The notes: generated from the sequence alone by a model not told the origin. A DNA stretch of 64,000 nucleotides from Nocardia albiluteola (GCF_018860155.1 NZ_JAHKNI010000006.1:124001-188000); one strand, 5' to 3'; shown: positions 33,553 through 42,534, counted from the stretch's first letter. Translations and numbers: made by a program.

Positions 33553-34575
33553 CTAGGACGCGGAACCCGCTGCGGTGGCGTCGTTTTCTCGCGCTGCCCG
33601 GGTGGCCCACAGGCTGCTGGCGGTGACCGTCGCCAGCACCGCCACGATCACCCCGAGCGAGGCAGGCGTCGGGATCTGCGGCATCCCGTCCCAGATTCCG
33701 TGTGCCCAGTGCAGCACCAGCTTCACCCCGATGAAGGCCAGGATCACCGCGAGCCCGTAGGCCAGGTGGACCAACCGGCTCAACGCCGCCCGCAGCACGA
33801 AGTACAGCGCGCGCAGTCCCAGCAGTGCACAGGCATTGGTGGCGAACACCAGGTACGGGTCGCCGGTGACGCCGTACACCGCGGGCACCGAATCGACCGC
33901 GAACACCAGATCGGTGGTCGTCACCGCGGCGACCACCAGCGCCAGGGGTGTCAGCGCACGCCGTCCGGCCTCCCGCACGGTTATCCGCGTGCCCCGGTAA
34001 TCGTCCGTCACCGGCAGTATCCGGCGCAGCAGCCGCACCGACCGCATCGAGGAGACCTCGACCTCCTGCTCCTGTCCGCCGGCCGCGTCCACCAGCAGTT
34101 TCGCGGCCGTGACCAGCAGAATCGCACCGAACAGCAGAAATGCCCAATCCAGCGAGGCCAGCGCGGCGGCGCCCAGCGCGATGAAGAGCCCGCGCAGCAC
34201 CAGCGCGCCCGCGATCCCGTACAGCAGCACCCGCTGCGCGAGCGCCGCGGGCACCGCGAACGCGGCCAGCAACAGCATGAAGACGAACAGATTGTCCACC
34301 GACAGCGACTTCTCGAGTAGATAGCCGGTGAGGAATTCCGTGCCAGGCCGCGCGCCGTACCCGGCCCAGATGGCCGAACCGAAGGCGATCGGCAGGGCCA
34401 GGTAGACCACCGTCCACCCGATCGCCTCGCGCATGGATACCTCGTGCGGGCGGCGGGTGACTGCGAAGTCCAGCACGAGCAGGGCCAGCACACCGGCGAT
34501 GGTCACGGCCCAGAGCCAGGGCGAGGCGATCGTGTGCAGCTGGGACGATGCGAGTGCGGACGGGGCCGGATTCAT
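33553..34575 (-). CDS. TerC/Alx-family membrane protein, probable manganese exporter
   Basis: 340 residues with about nine membrane segments. EKSLSVDNLFVFMLLLAAF and TTTDLVFAVDSVPAVYGVTGD carry the acidic metal-binding residues of the TerC family. Members such as Alx/MntP-linked TerC proteins export Mn2+ or protect during metal loading of secreted proteins. The ATG at 34575 follows GAGGAG by four bases. The leader resembles a yybP-ykoY manganese riboswitch, which supports a manganese role. The longer open frames upstream are translations of that leader. Confidence 0.9.
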   Translation of the reverse strand: MNPAPSALASSQLHTIASPWLWAVTIAGVLALLVLDFAVTRRPHEVSMREAIGWTVVYLALPIAFGSAIWAGYGARPGTEFLTGYLLEKSLSVDNLFVFMLLLAAFAVPAALAQRVLLYGIAGALVLRGLFIALGAAALASLDWAFLLFGAILLVTAAKLLVDAAGGQEQEVEVSSMRSVRLLRRILPVTDDYRGTRITVREAGRRALTPLALVVAAVTTTDLVFAVDSVPAVYGVTGDPYLVFATNACALLGLRALYFVLRAALSRLVHLAYGLAVILAFIGVKLVLHWAHGIWDGMPQIPTPASLGVIVAVLATVTASSLWATRAARENDATAAGSAS

Positions 34576-34587
34576 GGATCTCCTCGG

Positions 34588-34702
34588 GTACGGCAAATAA
34601 CCCGAGGTCTCCTTCACCCGCTGCCGGGCGGCCATCCGGGGAATCCAACGGTGGAATCCGTACTGACCGGAATGGCGCTTGGGAAGTACTCCCCTCACCG
34701 AT
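34588..34702 (-). ncRNA. Probable yybP-ykoY manganese riboswitch in the terC leader
   Basis: On the minus strand the leader has GGGGAGTAC near the 5' end (34694-34686) and GAAGGAGACCT near the 3' end. These match the two conserved metal-binding loop regions of the yybP-ykoY class (consensus GGGGAGUAG and GAGACC-type). The hairpin CTCGGGT...ACCCGAG follows immediately and runs into the GAGGAG ribosome site, a plausible expression platform that hides or frees the site. Boundaries are approximate. Confidence 0.65.
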
Positions 34703-34797
34703 CATGGTAGCGATGCCGCGATACCTCAGCAAATCGCATCCGCGGGTACCGGAGATGCCCGGTGTGCCCGCGACTTTCGCTCGCAGCGAACAACTTG

Positions 34798-34817
34798 ACC
34801 TCAATCTATCTTGAGGT
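34798..34817. promoter_or_regulatory. SoxR-type operator upstream of the quinone oxidoreductase gene
   Basis: ACCTCAA-TCTATC-TTGAGGT is a perfect inverted repeat containing CCTCAA-N6-TTGAGG, the consensus SoxR box. A TTGACC -35-like element (34795-34800) overlaps its left edge, as expected for a MerR-family activator site. Confidence 0.8.
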
Positions 34818-34862
34818 AAGAGGCTGTTCCCATTGTTCGACAACGAAGGGATGTGGCCGGAA

Positions 34863-35858
34863 ATGCGTGTGGTAGAGGCGAAGTCGTTCGGAGGCCCGGA
34901 TGTGCTGGTGCCCGCTGAGGCGCCCGATCCCGTGGCCGGCGCGGGCGAGGTCGTGGTGGATGTCGCCGCCGCGGACGTGATGTTCCTCGATACCCGCCTG
35001 CGCGACGGGTCGGGGGTGAACTACTTCCCGGTGCAAACGCCCTACGTGCCCGGCGGGTCGGTGTCCGGTGTGGTGTCCGCCGTCGGGCCCGGCGTCGACC
35101 CGGCCTGGGCGGGCAAGCGCGTGATCGCCCGCACCGCCGCCAGCGCGATCGGTGGCGGGGTGCCGACCGGCGGATACGCGGAAAGGGCACTCGCCCAGGC
35201 CGATGCGCTGCTCGAGGTGCCCGAGGGGCTGGACCTGGTGCAGGCCGCGGCGCTGGTCGCCGACGGCCGCACCGCCGTCGCGGTCGCCGAATTCGCCGAT
35301 CCGAAGCCGGGGGAGTGGGTGCTGATCACCGCCGCGGCCGGCGGGCTGGGCACGCTGCTCATCCAGCTGGCGCGCGCGGCCGGGGCGCGGGTTGTCGCCG
35401 CGGCCCGCGGAGAGGCGAAACTGGCACTGGCACAACGCCTCGGCGCCGAGGCGGTGGTCGACTACGACGAATACGGCTGGGCCGACCAGGTGCTGGCGCT
35501 GACCGGTGGCACGGGCGTGCAGGTGGTTTTCGACGGCGCGGGCGGGCCGATCGGCATCGACGCGCTGGGCGCGGTCGCGCCCGGCGGACGGTTCCTCGGG
35601 TACGGCAATGCGGCAGGCGGATTCGCCGCGATCTCCGCCGAATCCGCGGCCGCGTCGGGCGTCGCGGTGACGATGCTGCCGGATCTGCTGCGCGCGGATA
35701 TCGATTGGGCAGCGGCGGGCCGCCGGGCGCTGGCGGAGGCCGCCGCCGGAAAACTGGAAGTCGTTGTGGGCCAGACCTTCCCGCTCGCCGATGCGGCCGC
35801 GGCCCATGCCGCGATCGAATCGCGAACGGCGATCGGCCGCACGATCCTCACGGTGTGA
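34863..35858 (+). CDS. Zinc-free MDR oxidoreductase, NADPH:quinone reductase-like
   Basis: 331 residues: MRVVEAKSFGGPDVLVPAE, VPGGSVSGVVSAVGPGV and the nucleotide-binding VLITAAAGGLGTLLIQLARA are typical of quinone oxidoreductases of the MDR family. Zinc ligands of alcohol dehydrogenases are absent. The start was set by the family N-terminus; an ATG four codons upstream (34851) is an alternative. A SoxR box lies about 45-65 bases upstream. In Streptomyces, SoxR activates quinone-reductase-like genes in response to redox-cycling compounds, and the same logic is proposed here. Confidence 0.87.
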   Translation: MRVVEAKSFGGPDVLVPAEAPDPVAGAGEVVVDVAAADVMFLDTRLRDGSGVNYFPVQTPYVPGGSVSGVVSAVGPGVDPAWAGKRVIARTAASAIGGGVPTGGYAERALAQADALLEVPEGLDLVQAAALVADGRTAVAVAEFADPKPGEWVLITAAAGGLGTLLIQLARAAGARVVAAARGEAKLALAQRLGAEAVVDYDEYGWADQVLALTGGTGVQVVFDGAGGPIGIDALGAVAPGGRFLGYGNAAGGFAAISAESAAASGVAVTMLPDLLRADIDWAAAGRRALAEAAAGKLEVVVGQTFPLADAAAAHAAIESRTAIGRTILTV

Positions 35859-35946
35859 AATAAATGGATTGAAGTCAGGCCATTGACATTTAGTTGTGAC
35901 GCGGGCAACATTCGCTCATCACCCTCCTGTACCTGAAGGAGAAGCC

Positions 35947-37476
35947 ATGGGCCACGAGATTCCCCCCGTCGACAGCGATGCCGCTGTCCTGGCCGAGCTC
36001 GGATACAAGCAGGAACTGCACCGCGGGCTGACCGGCTTCTCCAACTTCGCGGTGTCGTTCTCGATCATCTCGATCCTCGCGGGCTGCATCACCTCGTACG
36101 GGATCGCGCTGATCTCCGGGGGCCCGGCGGCCATCGACATCGGGTGGCCGCTCACTGGGGCCTTCGTGCTGTGCGTCGCACTCGCGATGGCCGAGGTCTG
36201 CTCGAAGTACCCCACCGCGGGCGGCCTGTACTTCTGGGCCGGGCGCCTGGCCAAGCGAAACAAGCGCCAGTGGGCCTGGTTCGTCGGGTGGTACAACTTC
36301 CTCGGCGAGGTCGCGGTGACCGCCGCGATCGATTACGGGGCGGCGGTCACGATGATGGCCTTCGCGAACCTCATGTGGGGCGTCGCGCCGCATCCGCTCA
36401 ACACGTTCGTCCTGTTCGTCGTCCTCATCGTCGTGCACGGCCTGCTCAACACGTTCGGTGTCACGCTCGTGAGCCTGCTGTCCAACGTCTCGGCGTGGTG
36501 GCACATCGCAGGCGTGGCGATCATCGTGGGCGCGCTGTGGATCATGCCGACCTCGCACCAGTCGGCGGCCTGGACGTTCACCGCCTGGCACAACCAGACC
36601 GGCTGGGGGTTCAGCCCCTACGTCTTCGGCATGGGCCTGCTCATGGCGCAGTACACCTTCACCGGATACGACGCCTCGGCCCACGTCGCGGAGGAGACGA
36701 AGAACGCCGCGACCGCCGCGCCGCGCGGCATCGTGATGAGCGTGCTGGTCTCGATCATCGGCGGCTGGATCCTGCTGTACTCGATCACGGCGGCGATTCA
36801 GAACGGCAGCCAGGACGGACTCACCAAGCTCGCGGGGACATCGACCGGCCTGCCGCCGGCTCAGGTCTTCCTCGACGCGCTCAACAATCCGGCGGTCGCG
36901 AAGTTCCTGCTTTTCCTGGTGTGCGGCGCCCAGTTCTTCTGCGGAATGGCGTCGGTGACCGCGAATTCCCGCATGAGCTACGCGTTTTCGCGCGACAACG
37001 CGATTCCCGGATCGCGCCTCTGGGCGCGGGTGAACCCCCGCACGGGCACGCCGACCAACTCGATCTGGCTGTGCGTGGCGCTCTCGGTCGTGCTCGCGGC
37101 GCCGGCGCTGTTCAACTACACCGCGTACCTCGCGGTGACCTCGATCGCCGTCATCGGCCTCTACATCGCGTATGTGACGCCGGTGCTGCTGCGCCGCCTG
37201 GACCGGAACTTCGTGCCCGGGCCCTGGAACCTCGGCAAATGGAGCCCGATCATCGGCTGGATCGCGGTGGTCTGGGTGGTCTTCATCGTGATCCTGTTCG
37301 TCCTGCCGCCCACCTCGCCGATCACCGTCAGCACGTTCAACTACGCGCCCATCGCCGTGGTCATCGTCGCCGCGCTGGCCACGGTGCTGTGGCTGACCCG
37401 GGGGCGCCGGCACTTCATGACATCCGAACAGGACTCACACCTGACCATCCGGGCCGAGAAGCTCCTCGAGGAATAG
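35947..37476 (+). CDS. APC-family amino acid/amine permease
   Basis: 509 residues with about 12 membrane helices. GLTGFSNFAVSFSIISILAG, FTGYDASAHVAEETKNA and CGMASVTANSRMSYAFSRDN are motifs of the GABA/choline-type amino acid permeases. The ATG follows GAAGGAG. It heads a co-directional cluster of a FadR-type regulator, GlnA4-like synthetase, aldehyde dehydrogenase, SDR and gamma-glutamyl hydrolase, so its cargo is likely an amine or amino alcohol used by that cluster. Confidence 0.87.
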   Translation: MGHEIPPVDSDAAVLAELGYKQELHRGLTGFSNFAVSFSIISILAGCITSYGIALISGGPAAIDIGWPLTGAFVLCVALAMAEVCSKYPTAGGLYFWAGRLAKRNKRQWAWFVGWYNFLGEVAVTAAIDYGAAVTMMAFANLMWGVAPHPLNTFVLFVVLIVVHGLLNTFGVTLVSLLSNVSAWWHIAGVAIIVGALWIMPTSHQSAAWTFTAWHNQTGWGFSPYVFGMGLLMAQYTFTGYDASAHVAEETKNAATAAPRGIVMSVLVSIIGGWILLYSITAAIQNGSQDGLTKLAGTSTGLPPAQVFLDALNNPAVAKFLLFLVCGAQFFCGMASVTANSRMSYAFSRDNAIPGSRLWARVNPRTGTPTNSIWLCVALSVVLAAPALFNYTAYLAVTSIAVIGLYIAYVTPVLLRRLDRNFVPGPWNLGKWSPIIGWIAVVWVVFIVILFVLPPTSPITVSTFNYAPIAVVIVAALATVLWLTRGRRHFMTSEQDSHLTIRAEKLLEE

Positions 37477-37486
37477 CCTGACCACC

Positions 37487-38215
37487 GTGAACAGCACGAT
37501 GGATTCGCCCCTTGTCGATGCCATGTTGCACCCCGTGCGGGGGCACATGGCCTTCGAGTCGTGCGTCGAGCAGCTCGGCTCCGCCATCCAGCTCGGGATC
37601 TTCCCGCCGGGTTCGAAACTGCCGAACGAGCGCGAGCTCGCCGAGCGGCTCAACGTCTCCCGCGCGACGCTCCGCGAGGCCATCAGCGCCCTGCGCACCG
37701 CCGGGTTCGTCACGACCACGCGCGGGCGCGGGGGCGGCACCGTCGTCGCGGCGATCGCGGGGGAGTGGCCGGGGGAGGTGAATCCCGTCGCCGACCGGCG
37801 GGCCGGGATCGAGGACATCATCGTATTCCGCTCGGTCATCGAGCCCGGGGCGGCGTACCGGGCCGCGAAGACCGCCCTGGGCTCGCAGCAGCGCGCGCTG
37901 CTGACCGGCTGTCTGCGCGATCTGGAACATGCCGCGACACCCGCGGACTACCGGCAGGCCGATGCCCGGCTCCACCTGGCGATCGCCACGGTGTGCGGAT
38001 CGGACGAGCTGTCCAAGGCGTGCAGTCTCGTCCAGGCCAAGGTCCACCAATTTCTCGCGGAAATCCCGTTCCTCCAGGCGAATATCGCCAACTCGGACGG
38101 CCAGCACTACACGATCGTGCACGCGATTCTCGACGGCGACGCCGAACGCGCGCGTTTCGTCATGCACGAGCACTGCGACGCGACCGCCGCTCTTCTCAAG
38201 GGTCTACTGAAATGA
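37487..38215 (+). CDS. GntR-family regulator, FadR (FCD) subfamily
   Basis: 242 residues. The N-terminal winged HTH reads LPNERELAERLNVSRATLREAISALR; the C-terminal FCD domain contains FRSVIEPGAAYRAAK and metal-ligand-like D and H residues in DARLHLAIA and HYTIVHAIL. The GTG start lies ten bases after the permease stop; an ATG four codons on is an alternative. It probably controls the surrounding amine-utilisation cluster. Confidence 0.87.
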   Translation: MNSTMDSPLVDAMLHPVRGHMAFESCVEQLGSAIQLGIFPPGSKLPNERELAERLNVSRATLREAISALRTAGFVTTTRGRGGGTVVAAIAGEWPGEVNPVADRRAGIEDIIVFRSVIEPGAAYRAAKTALGSQQRALLTGCLRDLEHAATPADYRQADARLHLAIATVCGSDELSKACSLVQAKVHQFLAEIPFLQANIANSDGQHYTIVHAILDGDAERARFVMHEHCDATAALLKGLLK

Positions 38216-38225
38216 GTTCTCCCCC

Positions 38226-39608
38226 ATGAACCTTTCCGACGTCTCGGTCCGCAACGATCGAATGCTCACGGTCGACGAGCTCCGCTCCGCGATCGACCTC
38301 GGCGACATCGACACGGTGATCCTGGCTTTCACCGATATGCAGGGCCGGTTGCAGGGCAAGCTCCTGCACGGCCAGTTCTTCCTGGACACCGTGCTGGATC
38401 ACGGCACGGAGGGCTGCAATTACCTGCTCGCCGTCGACGTCGAGATGAATACCGTTGCCGGGTACGACATCTCGTCGTGGGACACTGGTTACGGGGATAT
38501 GGTCTTCGAGCTCGATCTCGCGACCATCCGCCGCCTGCCGCACCGTCCGGGAAGCGTGATGATCCAGTGCGATCTCGCGCTCGAGGACGGGACTCCCGTT
38601 CGCGTGTCGCCGCGCTCGATCCTGCGCGGGCAGGTCGAGCGGGCCGCGGCCCACGGCTGGAAGGCGCTGGCCGGTACGGAACTCGAGTTCATCCTGTTCG
38701 ACACGAGCTACGAGAACGCCTGGGCGAGCGGCTATCGCGAGCTGGCGCCCGCCAATCAGTACAACGTGGACTATTCGATCCTGGGCTCGGCACGGGTCGA
38801 GCCGATTCTGCGCGAGATCCGAAACGCCATGTACGGAGCGGGATTGAACGTCGAATCGGCCAAGGGCGAATGCAATCTCGGCCAGCACGAGATCGCCTTC
38901 AAGTACGACGAGGTCATCACCACGGCGGACAACCATTCGGTCTACAAGACCGCGGCAAAGGACATCGCGCAGCAACGCGGGAAGTCCATCACCTTCATGG
39001 CCAAACCCAATGCGCGCGAAGGTAATTCGTGCCACATTCACCTGTCACTGCGCGGCCTGGACGATGCGCTCGTCTTCTGGGACCACGCCGCCGGGCGCCG
39101 AACCCCGCTCTACGACCACTTCGTCGCCGGCGTGCTGGCGACGATGCGCGAATTCACGCTGCTGTACGCGCCGAACATCAACTCCTACAAGCGCTTCGTC
39201 AAGGGCTCGTTCGCGCCCACCGCGGTCGCGTGGGGCCTGGACAATCGCACCTGCTCGATCCGGCTCGTGGGTCACGGGCCGAGCGCGCGCCTCGAGAACC
39301 GCCTGCCCGGCGGTGATGTCAACCCGTACCTCGCGATCGCCGCGATGCTCGCGGGCGGACTGCACGGCATCGAGCACGAACTTCCGCTCGAGCCCCAGAT
39401 GCTCGGGAGCGCTTATGAATCCGGCGCGCCGACCGTGCCGGCCACACTGCGCGATGCGCGCGAAGCATTCGCGCGGTCCGCGGTCGCCGCCGAGGCGTTC
39501 GGCGACGACGTCGTCAAGCACTACCTGCACTATGCCGACATCGAGATCGCCGCGTTCGACGCGGCGGTCACCGACTGGGAACTCCGTCGCGGATTCGAAA
39601 GGCTCTGA
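38226..39608 (+). CDS. glnA4: GlnA4-type gamma-glutamyl-amine synthetase (glutamine synthetase family)
   Basis: 460 residues of the glutamine synthetase fold. The beta-grasp segment FTDMQGRLQGK, the glutamate/ammonium-site region GTELEFILFD, the ATP-site ESAKGECNLGQHEIAF and KPNAREGNSCHIHLSL, and the C-terminal SIRLVG and ENRLPGGDVNPYLAIAAML match the GlnA3/GlnA4/PuuA group, which joins glutamate to polyamines or ethanolamine instead of ammonia. Streptomyces GlnA4 has been described as a gamma-glutamylethanolamide synthetase. The gene set here parallels M. tuberculosis Rv2857c-Rv2860c. The ATG lies ten bases after the regulator stop. Confidence 0.85.
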   Translation: MNLSDVSVRNDRMLTVDELRSAIDLGDIDTVILAFTDMQGRLQGKLLHGQFFLDTVLDHGTEGCNYLLAVDVEMNTVAGYDISSWDTGYGDMVFELDLATIRRLPHRPGSVMIQCDLALEDGTPVRVSPRSILRGQVERAAAHGWKALAGTELEFILFDTSYENAWASGYRELAPANQYNVDYSILGSARVEPILREIRNAMYGAGLNVESAKGECNLGQHEIAFKYDEVITTADNHSVYKTAAKDIAQQRGKSITFMAKPNAREGNSCHIHLSLRGLDDALVFWDHAAGRRTPLYDHFVAGVLATMREFTLLYAPNINSYKRFVKGSFAPTAVAWGLDNRTCSIRLVGHGPSARLENRLPGGDVNPYLAIAAMLAGGLHGIEHELPLEPQMLGSAYESGAPTVPATLRDAREAFARSAVAAEAFGDDVVKHYLHYADIEIAAFDAAVTDWELRRGFERL

Positions 39609-39611
39609 TAT

Positions 39612-41006
39612 ATGCGCATTCCCACGTCCCCCTTCAGCGCGGGCGGAGAAGTCACCGCCCTGAATCCGGCGACGGCAGAACCGGTCGCCGCCGTGCGCCT
39701 GGCCGGCCTCGCGGAGACCGATGCCGCGATCGAGCGGGCGCATCGCGCCTTCCCCGCTTGGCGTGAGGTCGCACCCGCCGCCCGCGCGCGGCTGCTGCGG
39801 AACTTCGCCGCCGTCGTCGACGAGCATCTCGAGGAGCTCGCACGGCTCGAGGTCGCGAACGCGGGCCACACGATCGGCAACGCGCGCTGGGAGGCGGGCA
39901 ACGTCCGCGACGTGCTCACCTATTATTCGGCCGCGCCCGAGCGGCACTTCGGCCGGCAGATTCCCGTGTCCGGCGGGCTCGATGTCACCTTTCACGAGCC
40001 GCTCGGCGTCGTCGGGATCATCGTCCCGTGGAACTTCCCGATGCCCATCGCGGGCTGGGGGTTCGCGCCCGCGCTCGCGGCCGGAAACACCGTCGTGCTC
40101 AAGCCCGCGGAACTCACGCCGCTGACCGCGATGCGCCTGGGCGAGCTCGCCCACGAGGCGGGCCTGCCCGAGGGCGTGTTCACGGTCATCCCGGGCAAGG
40201 GCAGCGTTGTGGGTGAGCGCTTCGTGACCAATCCACTCGTGCGCAAGGTGTGCTTCACCGGCTCGACGGAGGTGGGCAAGGGCATCATGCGCGGCTGCGC
40301 GGACCAGGTCAAACGCGTCACGCTCGAGCTCGGCGGCAAGAGCGCGAACATCGTGTTCGCCGACGCGGACCTGGAGCGGGCCGCGGCGAGCGCACCGGGC
40401 GGCGCGTTCGACAACGCAGGACAGGACTGCTGCGCGCGCTCGCGAATCCTGGTCGAGCACACGGTGTTCGAGCGCTTCCTCGACCTGTTGCGGCCGGCGG
40501 TCGAGGGCTTCCGCGTCGCGGATCCGACCCTGCCGGACACCGAGATGGGGCCACTCATCTCGGCGCGGCAGCGCGATTCGGTCACCGCGCATCTCGACGG
40601 CGCCGATGTCGCGATTACGGGCCGCACGGTCGGCGACTCCGAGGGCTTCTGGCTCGCCCCCCGCGTCGTGCTGCCCCGCGGAGTGCAGGACCCGGTGTGG
40701 CGGCACGAGCTGTTCGGGCCCGTCGTCGCGGTCATGCCGTTCACCGACGAGGCCGACGCGATCGCGAAGGCCAACGACACCGAATACGGGCTGTCGGGAT
40801 CGATCTTCACGCGGGATATCGGGCGGGCGCTGCGGGTCGCGCGCGGCGTCGAATCCGGCAATCTCTCGGTGAATTCGCACTCCTCGGTCCGCTACTGGAC
40901 CCCGTTCGGCGGGTTCAAGCAGTCCGGGCTCGGCCGCGAACTCGGGCCCGACGCACCCGACTCCTTCTCCGAGGTCAAGAACGTCTTCATCGCCACGGAC
41001 AACTGA
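39612..41006 (+). CDS. NAD(P)-dependent aldehyde dehydrogenase (PuuC/AldC-like)
   Basis: 464 residues. IIVPWNFPMPIAGWGFAPAL, VCFTGSTEVGKGIMRG, the catalytic glutamate in VTLELGGKSANIVF (about residue 238) and the nucleophile cysteine in NAGQDCCARSR (about residue 272) are all present. In this cluster it should oxidise a gamma-glutamylated aldehyde to the acid. It starts three bases after the synthetase stop, within the same operon. Confidence 0.9.
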   Translation: MRIPTSPFSAGGEVTALNPATAEPVAAVRLAGLAETDAAIERAHRAFPAWREVAPAARARLLRNFAAVVDEHLEELARLEVANAGHTIGNARWEAGNVRDVLTYYSAAPERHFGRQIPVSGGLDVTFHEPLGVVGIIVPWNFPMPIAGWGFAPALAAGNTVVLKPAELTPLTAMRLGELAHEAGLPEGVFTVIPGKGSVVGERFVTNPLVRKVCFTGSTEVGKGIMRGCADQVKRVTLELGGKSANIVFADADLERAAASAPGGAFDNAGQDCCARSRILVEHTVFERFLDLLRPAVEGFRVADPTLPDTEMGPLISARQRDSVTAHLDGADVAITGRTVGDSEGFWLAPRVVLPRGVQDPVWRHELFGPVVAVMPFTDEADAIAKANDTEYGLSGSIFTRDIGRALRVARGVESGNLSVNSHSSVRYWTPFGGFKQSGLGRELGPDAPDSFSEVKNVFIATDN

Positions 41007-41030
41007 GCATCTGACGAAAGGCACACAGGC

Positions 41031-41810
41031 ATGGGAAAGCTCGACGGCAAGGTCGGGGTCATCACGGGCGGCTGCAGCGGGATCGGCCTCGCGACGGTCC
41101 GCAAGTTCGTCGCCGAGGGCGCGCAGGTCGTCATCGCCGACCTCGACGAGGTGCGCGGCAAGGAGATCGCCGCGGAGGTGGGCGGGGAGTTCGTGCGCGC
41201 CGACGTCACGAACGCCGGCGACGTCGCGGCGATGTTCGCGCACGCGAAACAGGTCTACGGCCGCATCGATATCGCGTTCAACAACGCGGGCATCTCGCCC
41301 CCCGACGACGACTCGATCCTGAAGACCGGCATCGACGCGTGGGATCGCGTCCAGAAGGTCAACCTCACGAGCGTGTACCTGTGCTGCAAGGCGGTGCTGC
41401 CGTACATGCTCGAGCAGGGGAGCGGTTCGATCATCAACACCGCCTCGTTCGTGGCGATCATGGGCGCGGCGACGTCCCAGATCTCCTACACCGCGTCCAA
41501 GGGCGGCGTGCTCGCGATGACCCGCGAGCTCGGTGTGCAGTTCGCGCGCAAGGGAATCCGGGTCAACGCGCTGTGCCCCGGACCGGTCAACACGCCCCTG
41601 CTGCAGGAGCTGTTCGCGAAGGATCCCGAGCGCGCCGCGCGCCGCCTCGTGCACGTCCCGATGGGCCGCTTCGCCGAGCCCGAGGAGATCGCGAACGCGG
41701 TCGCGTTCCTGGGCAGCGACGAGTCGAGCTTCATCACCGCGACGGACTTCCTCGTCGACGGCGGCCTGTCGAACGCGTATGTCACGCCGCTGGATTCCGA
41801 CTTTGAGTGA
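41031..41810 (+). CDS. SDR-family alcohol dehydrogenase of the glutamylation cluster
   Basis: 259 residues of a classical SDR: ITGGCSGIGLATV, FNNAGISPP, catalytic Ser in NTASFVAIM and Tyr-Lys in SYTASKGG. The C-terminal DFLVDGGLSNAYV is standard for the family. In an amino-alcohol pathway it would oxidise the hydroxyl of the gamma-glutamyl amide to an aldehyde before the aldehyde dehydrogenase acts. It is preceded by GAAAGG, and its stop overlaps the hydrolase start. Confidence 0.87.
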   Translation: MGKLDGKVGVITGGCSGIGLATVRKFVAEGAQVVIADLDEVRGKEIAAEVGGEFVRADVTNAGDVAAMFAHAKQVYGRIDIAFNNAGISPPDDDSILKTGIDAWDRVQKVNLTSVYLCCKAVLPYMLEQGSGSIINTASFVAIMGAATSQISYTASKGGVLAMTRELGVQFARKGIRVNALCPGPVNTPLLQELFAKDPERAARRLVHVPMGRFAEPEEIANAVAFLGSDESSFITATDFLVDGGLSNAYVTPLDSDFE

Positions 41811-42519
41811 CGCGCCGGTCATCGGCCTCACCACCTATCGCCAGGCGGCCGACTGGTCGTCCTGGCGCGGGGTCGAGGCCGATCTGCTGCCCTCGGACTA
41901 CGCCCGCGCGGTCGAGCGCGCGGGCGGTATCCCGCTGCTCCTGCCGACCTTCGCGACCGCGCGCGCGGCGACATCCGCGGTCGACCGCCTGGACGGGCTG
42001 CTCCTGGCGGGAGGTGCGGACATCAACCCCGCCCGCTACGGCCGGCCCCCGCACGAGAGCGTCACGGCCTGGTACGACGACCGTGACGCCTCCGAACTGT
42101 GGCTCCTGGCTGCCGCCCAGGCCCGGCCCCTGCCCGTGCTCGGCATCTGCCGCGGCATGCAGCTCATGGCCGTCGCGGCCGGCGGAACCCTCGTCCAGCA
42201 CCTCCCCGACGTCGTCGGCCACGCGGTGCACTCCGGCGGCGACGGCGACTACTCGACGGTCCCCGTCACGGTAGCCCCCGGCCACCGCATCTCCGACCTC
42301 ATCGGCAACGAGCTACTCGTCCGCTCCCACCACCACCAGTCCGTCGCCACACACCCCGGGTACGTAGCGACGGCCCGCGACGCCGACGGCGTCATCCAAG
42401 CTATGGAGGCCCCCGGCCCCCGCTTCGCCGTAGCCGTCCAATGGCACCCCGAAACCACAAGCGACTGCGGTGTTTTCAAGGGCCTCATCGAAGCCTGCCG
42501 CTTCACCCCAACCCCGTGA
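41803..42519 (+). CDS. Gamma-glutamyl amide hydrolase (PuuD-like class I amidotransferase)
   Basis: 238 residues from a TTG start that overlaps the SDR stop by eight bases; no ATG or GTG in frame precedes the domain start APVIGLTTYR. GLLLAGGADINPARY, the nucleophile cysteine in LGICRGMQLMAVA, and the His-Glu pair in AVQWHPETT define the peptidase C26 family. It would release glutamate from the oxidised gamma-glutamyl intermediate, the last step of the cluster's pathway. Confidence 0.85.
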   Translation: MSDAPVIGLTTYRQAADWSSWRGVEADLLPSDYARAVERAGGIPLLLPTFATARAATSAVDRLDGLLLAGGADINPARYGRPPHESVTAWYDDRDASELWLLAAAQARPLPVLGICRGMQLMAVAAGGTLVQHLPDVVGHAVHSGGDGDYSTVPVTVAPGHRISDLIGNELLVRSHHHQSVATHPGYVATARDADGVIQAMEAPGPRFAVAVQWHPETTSDCGVFKGLIEACRFTPTP

Positions 42520-42534
42520 CCGAGCCCGAAAGAC

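Noticed and set aside
35890..37413. A 507-codon antisense frame over the permease
   Set aside because: Composition (very rich in Arg, Asp, His) is typical of the shadow of a membrane protein gene.
39045..41834. A 929-codon antisense frame across the synthetase, aldehyde dehydrogenase and SDR genes
   Set aside because: It is a high-GC shadow frame; the sense strand holds three clear enzyme genes with all active-site motifs.
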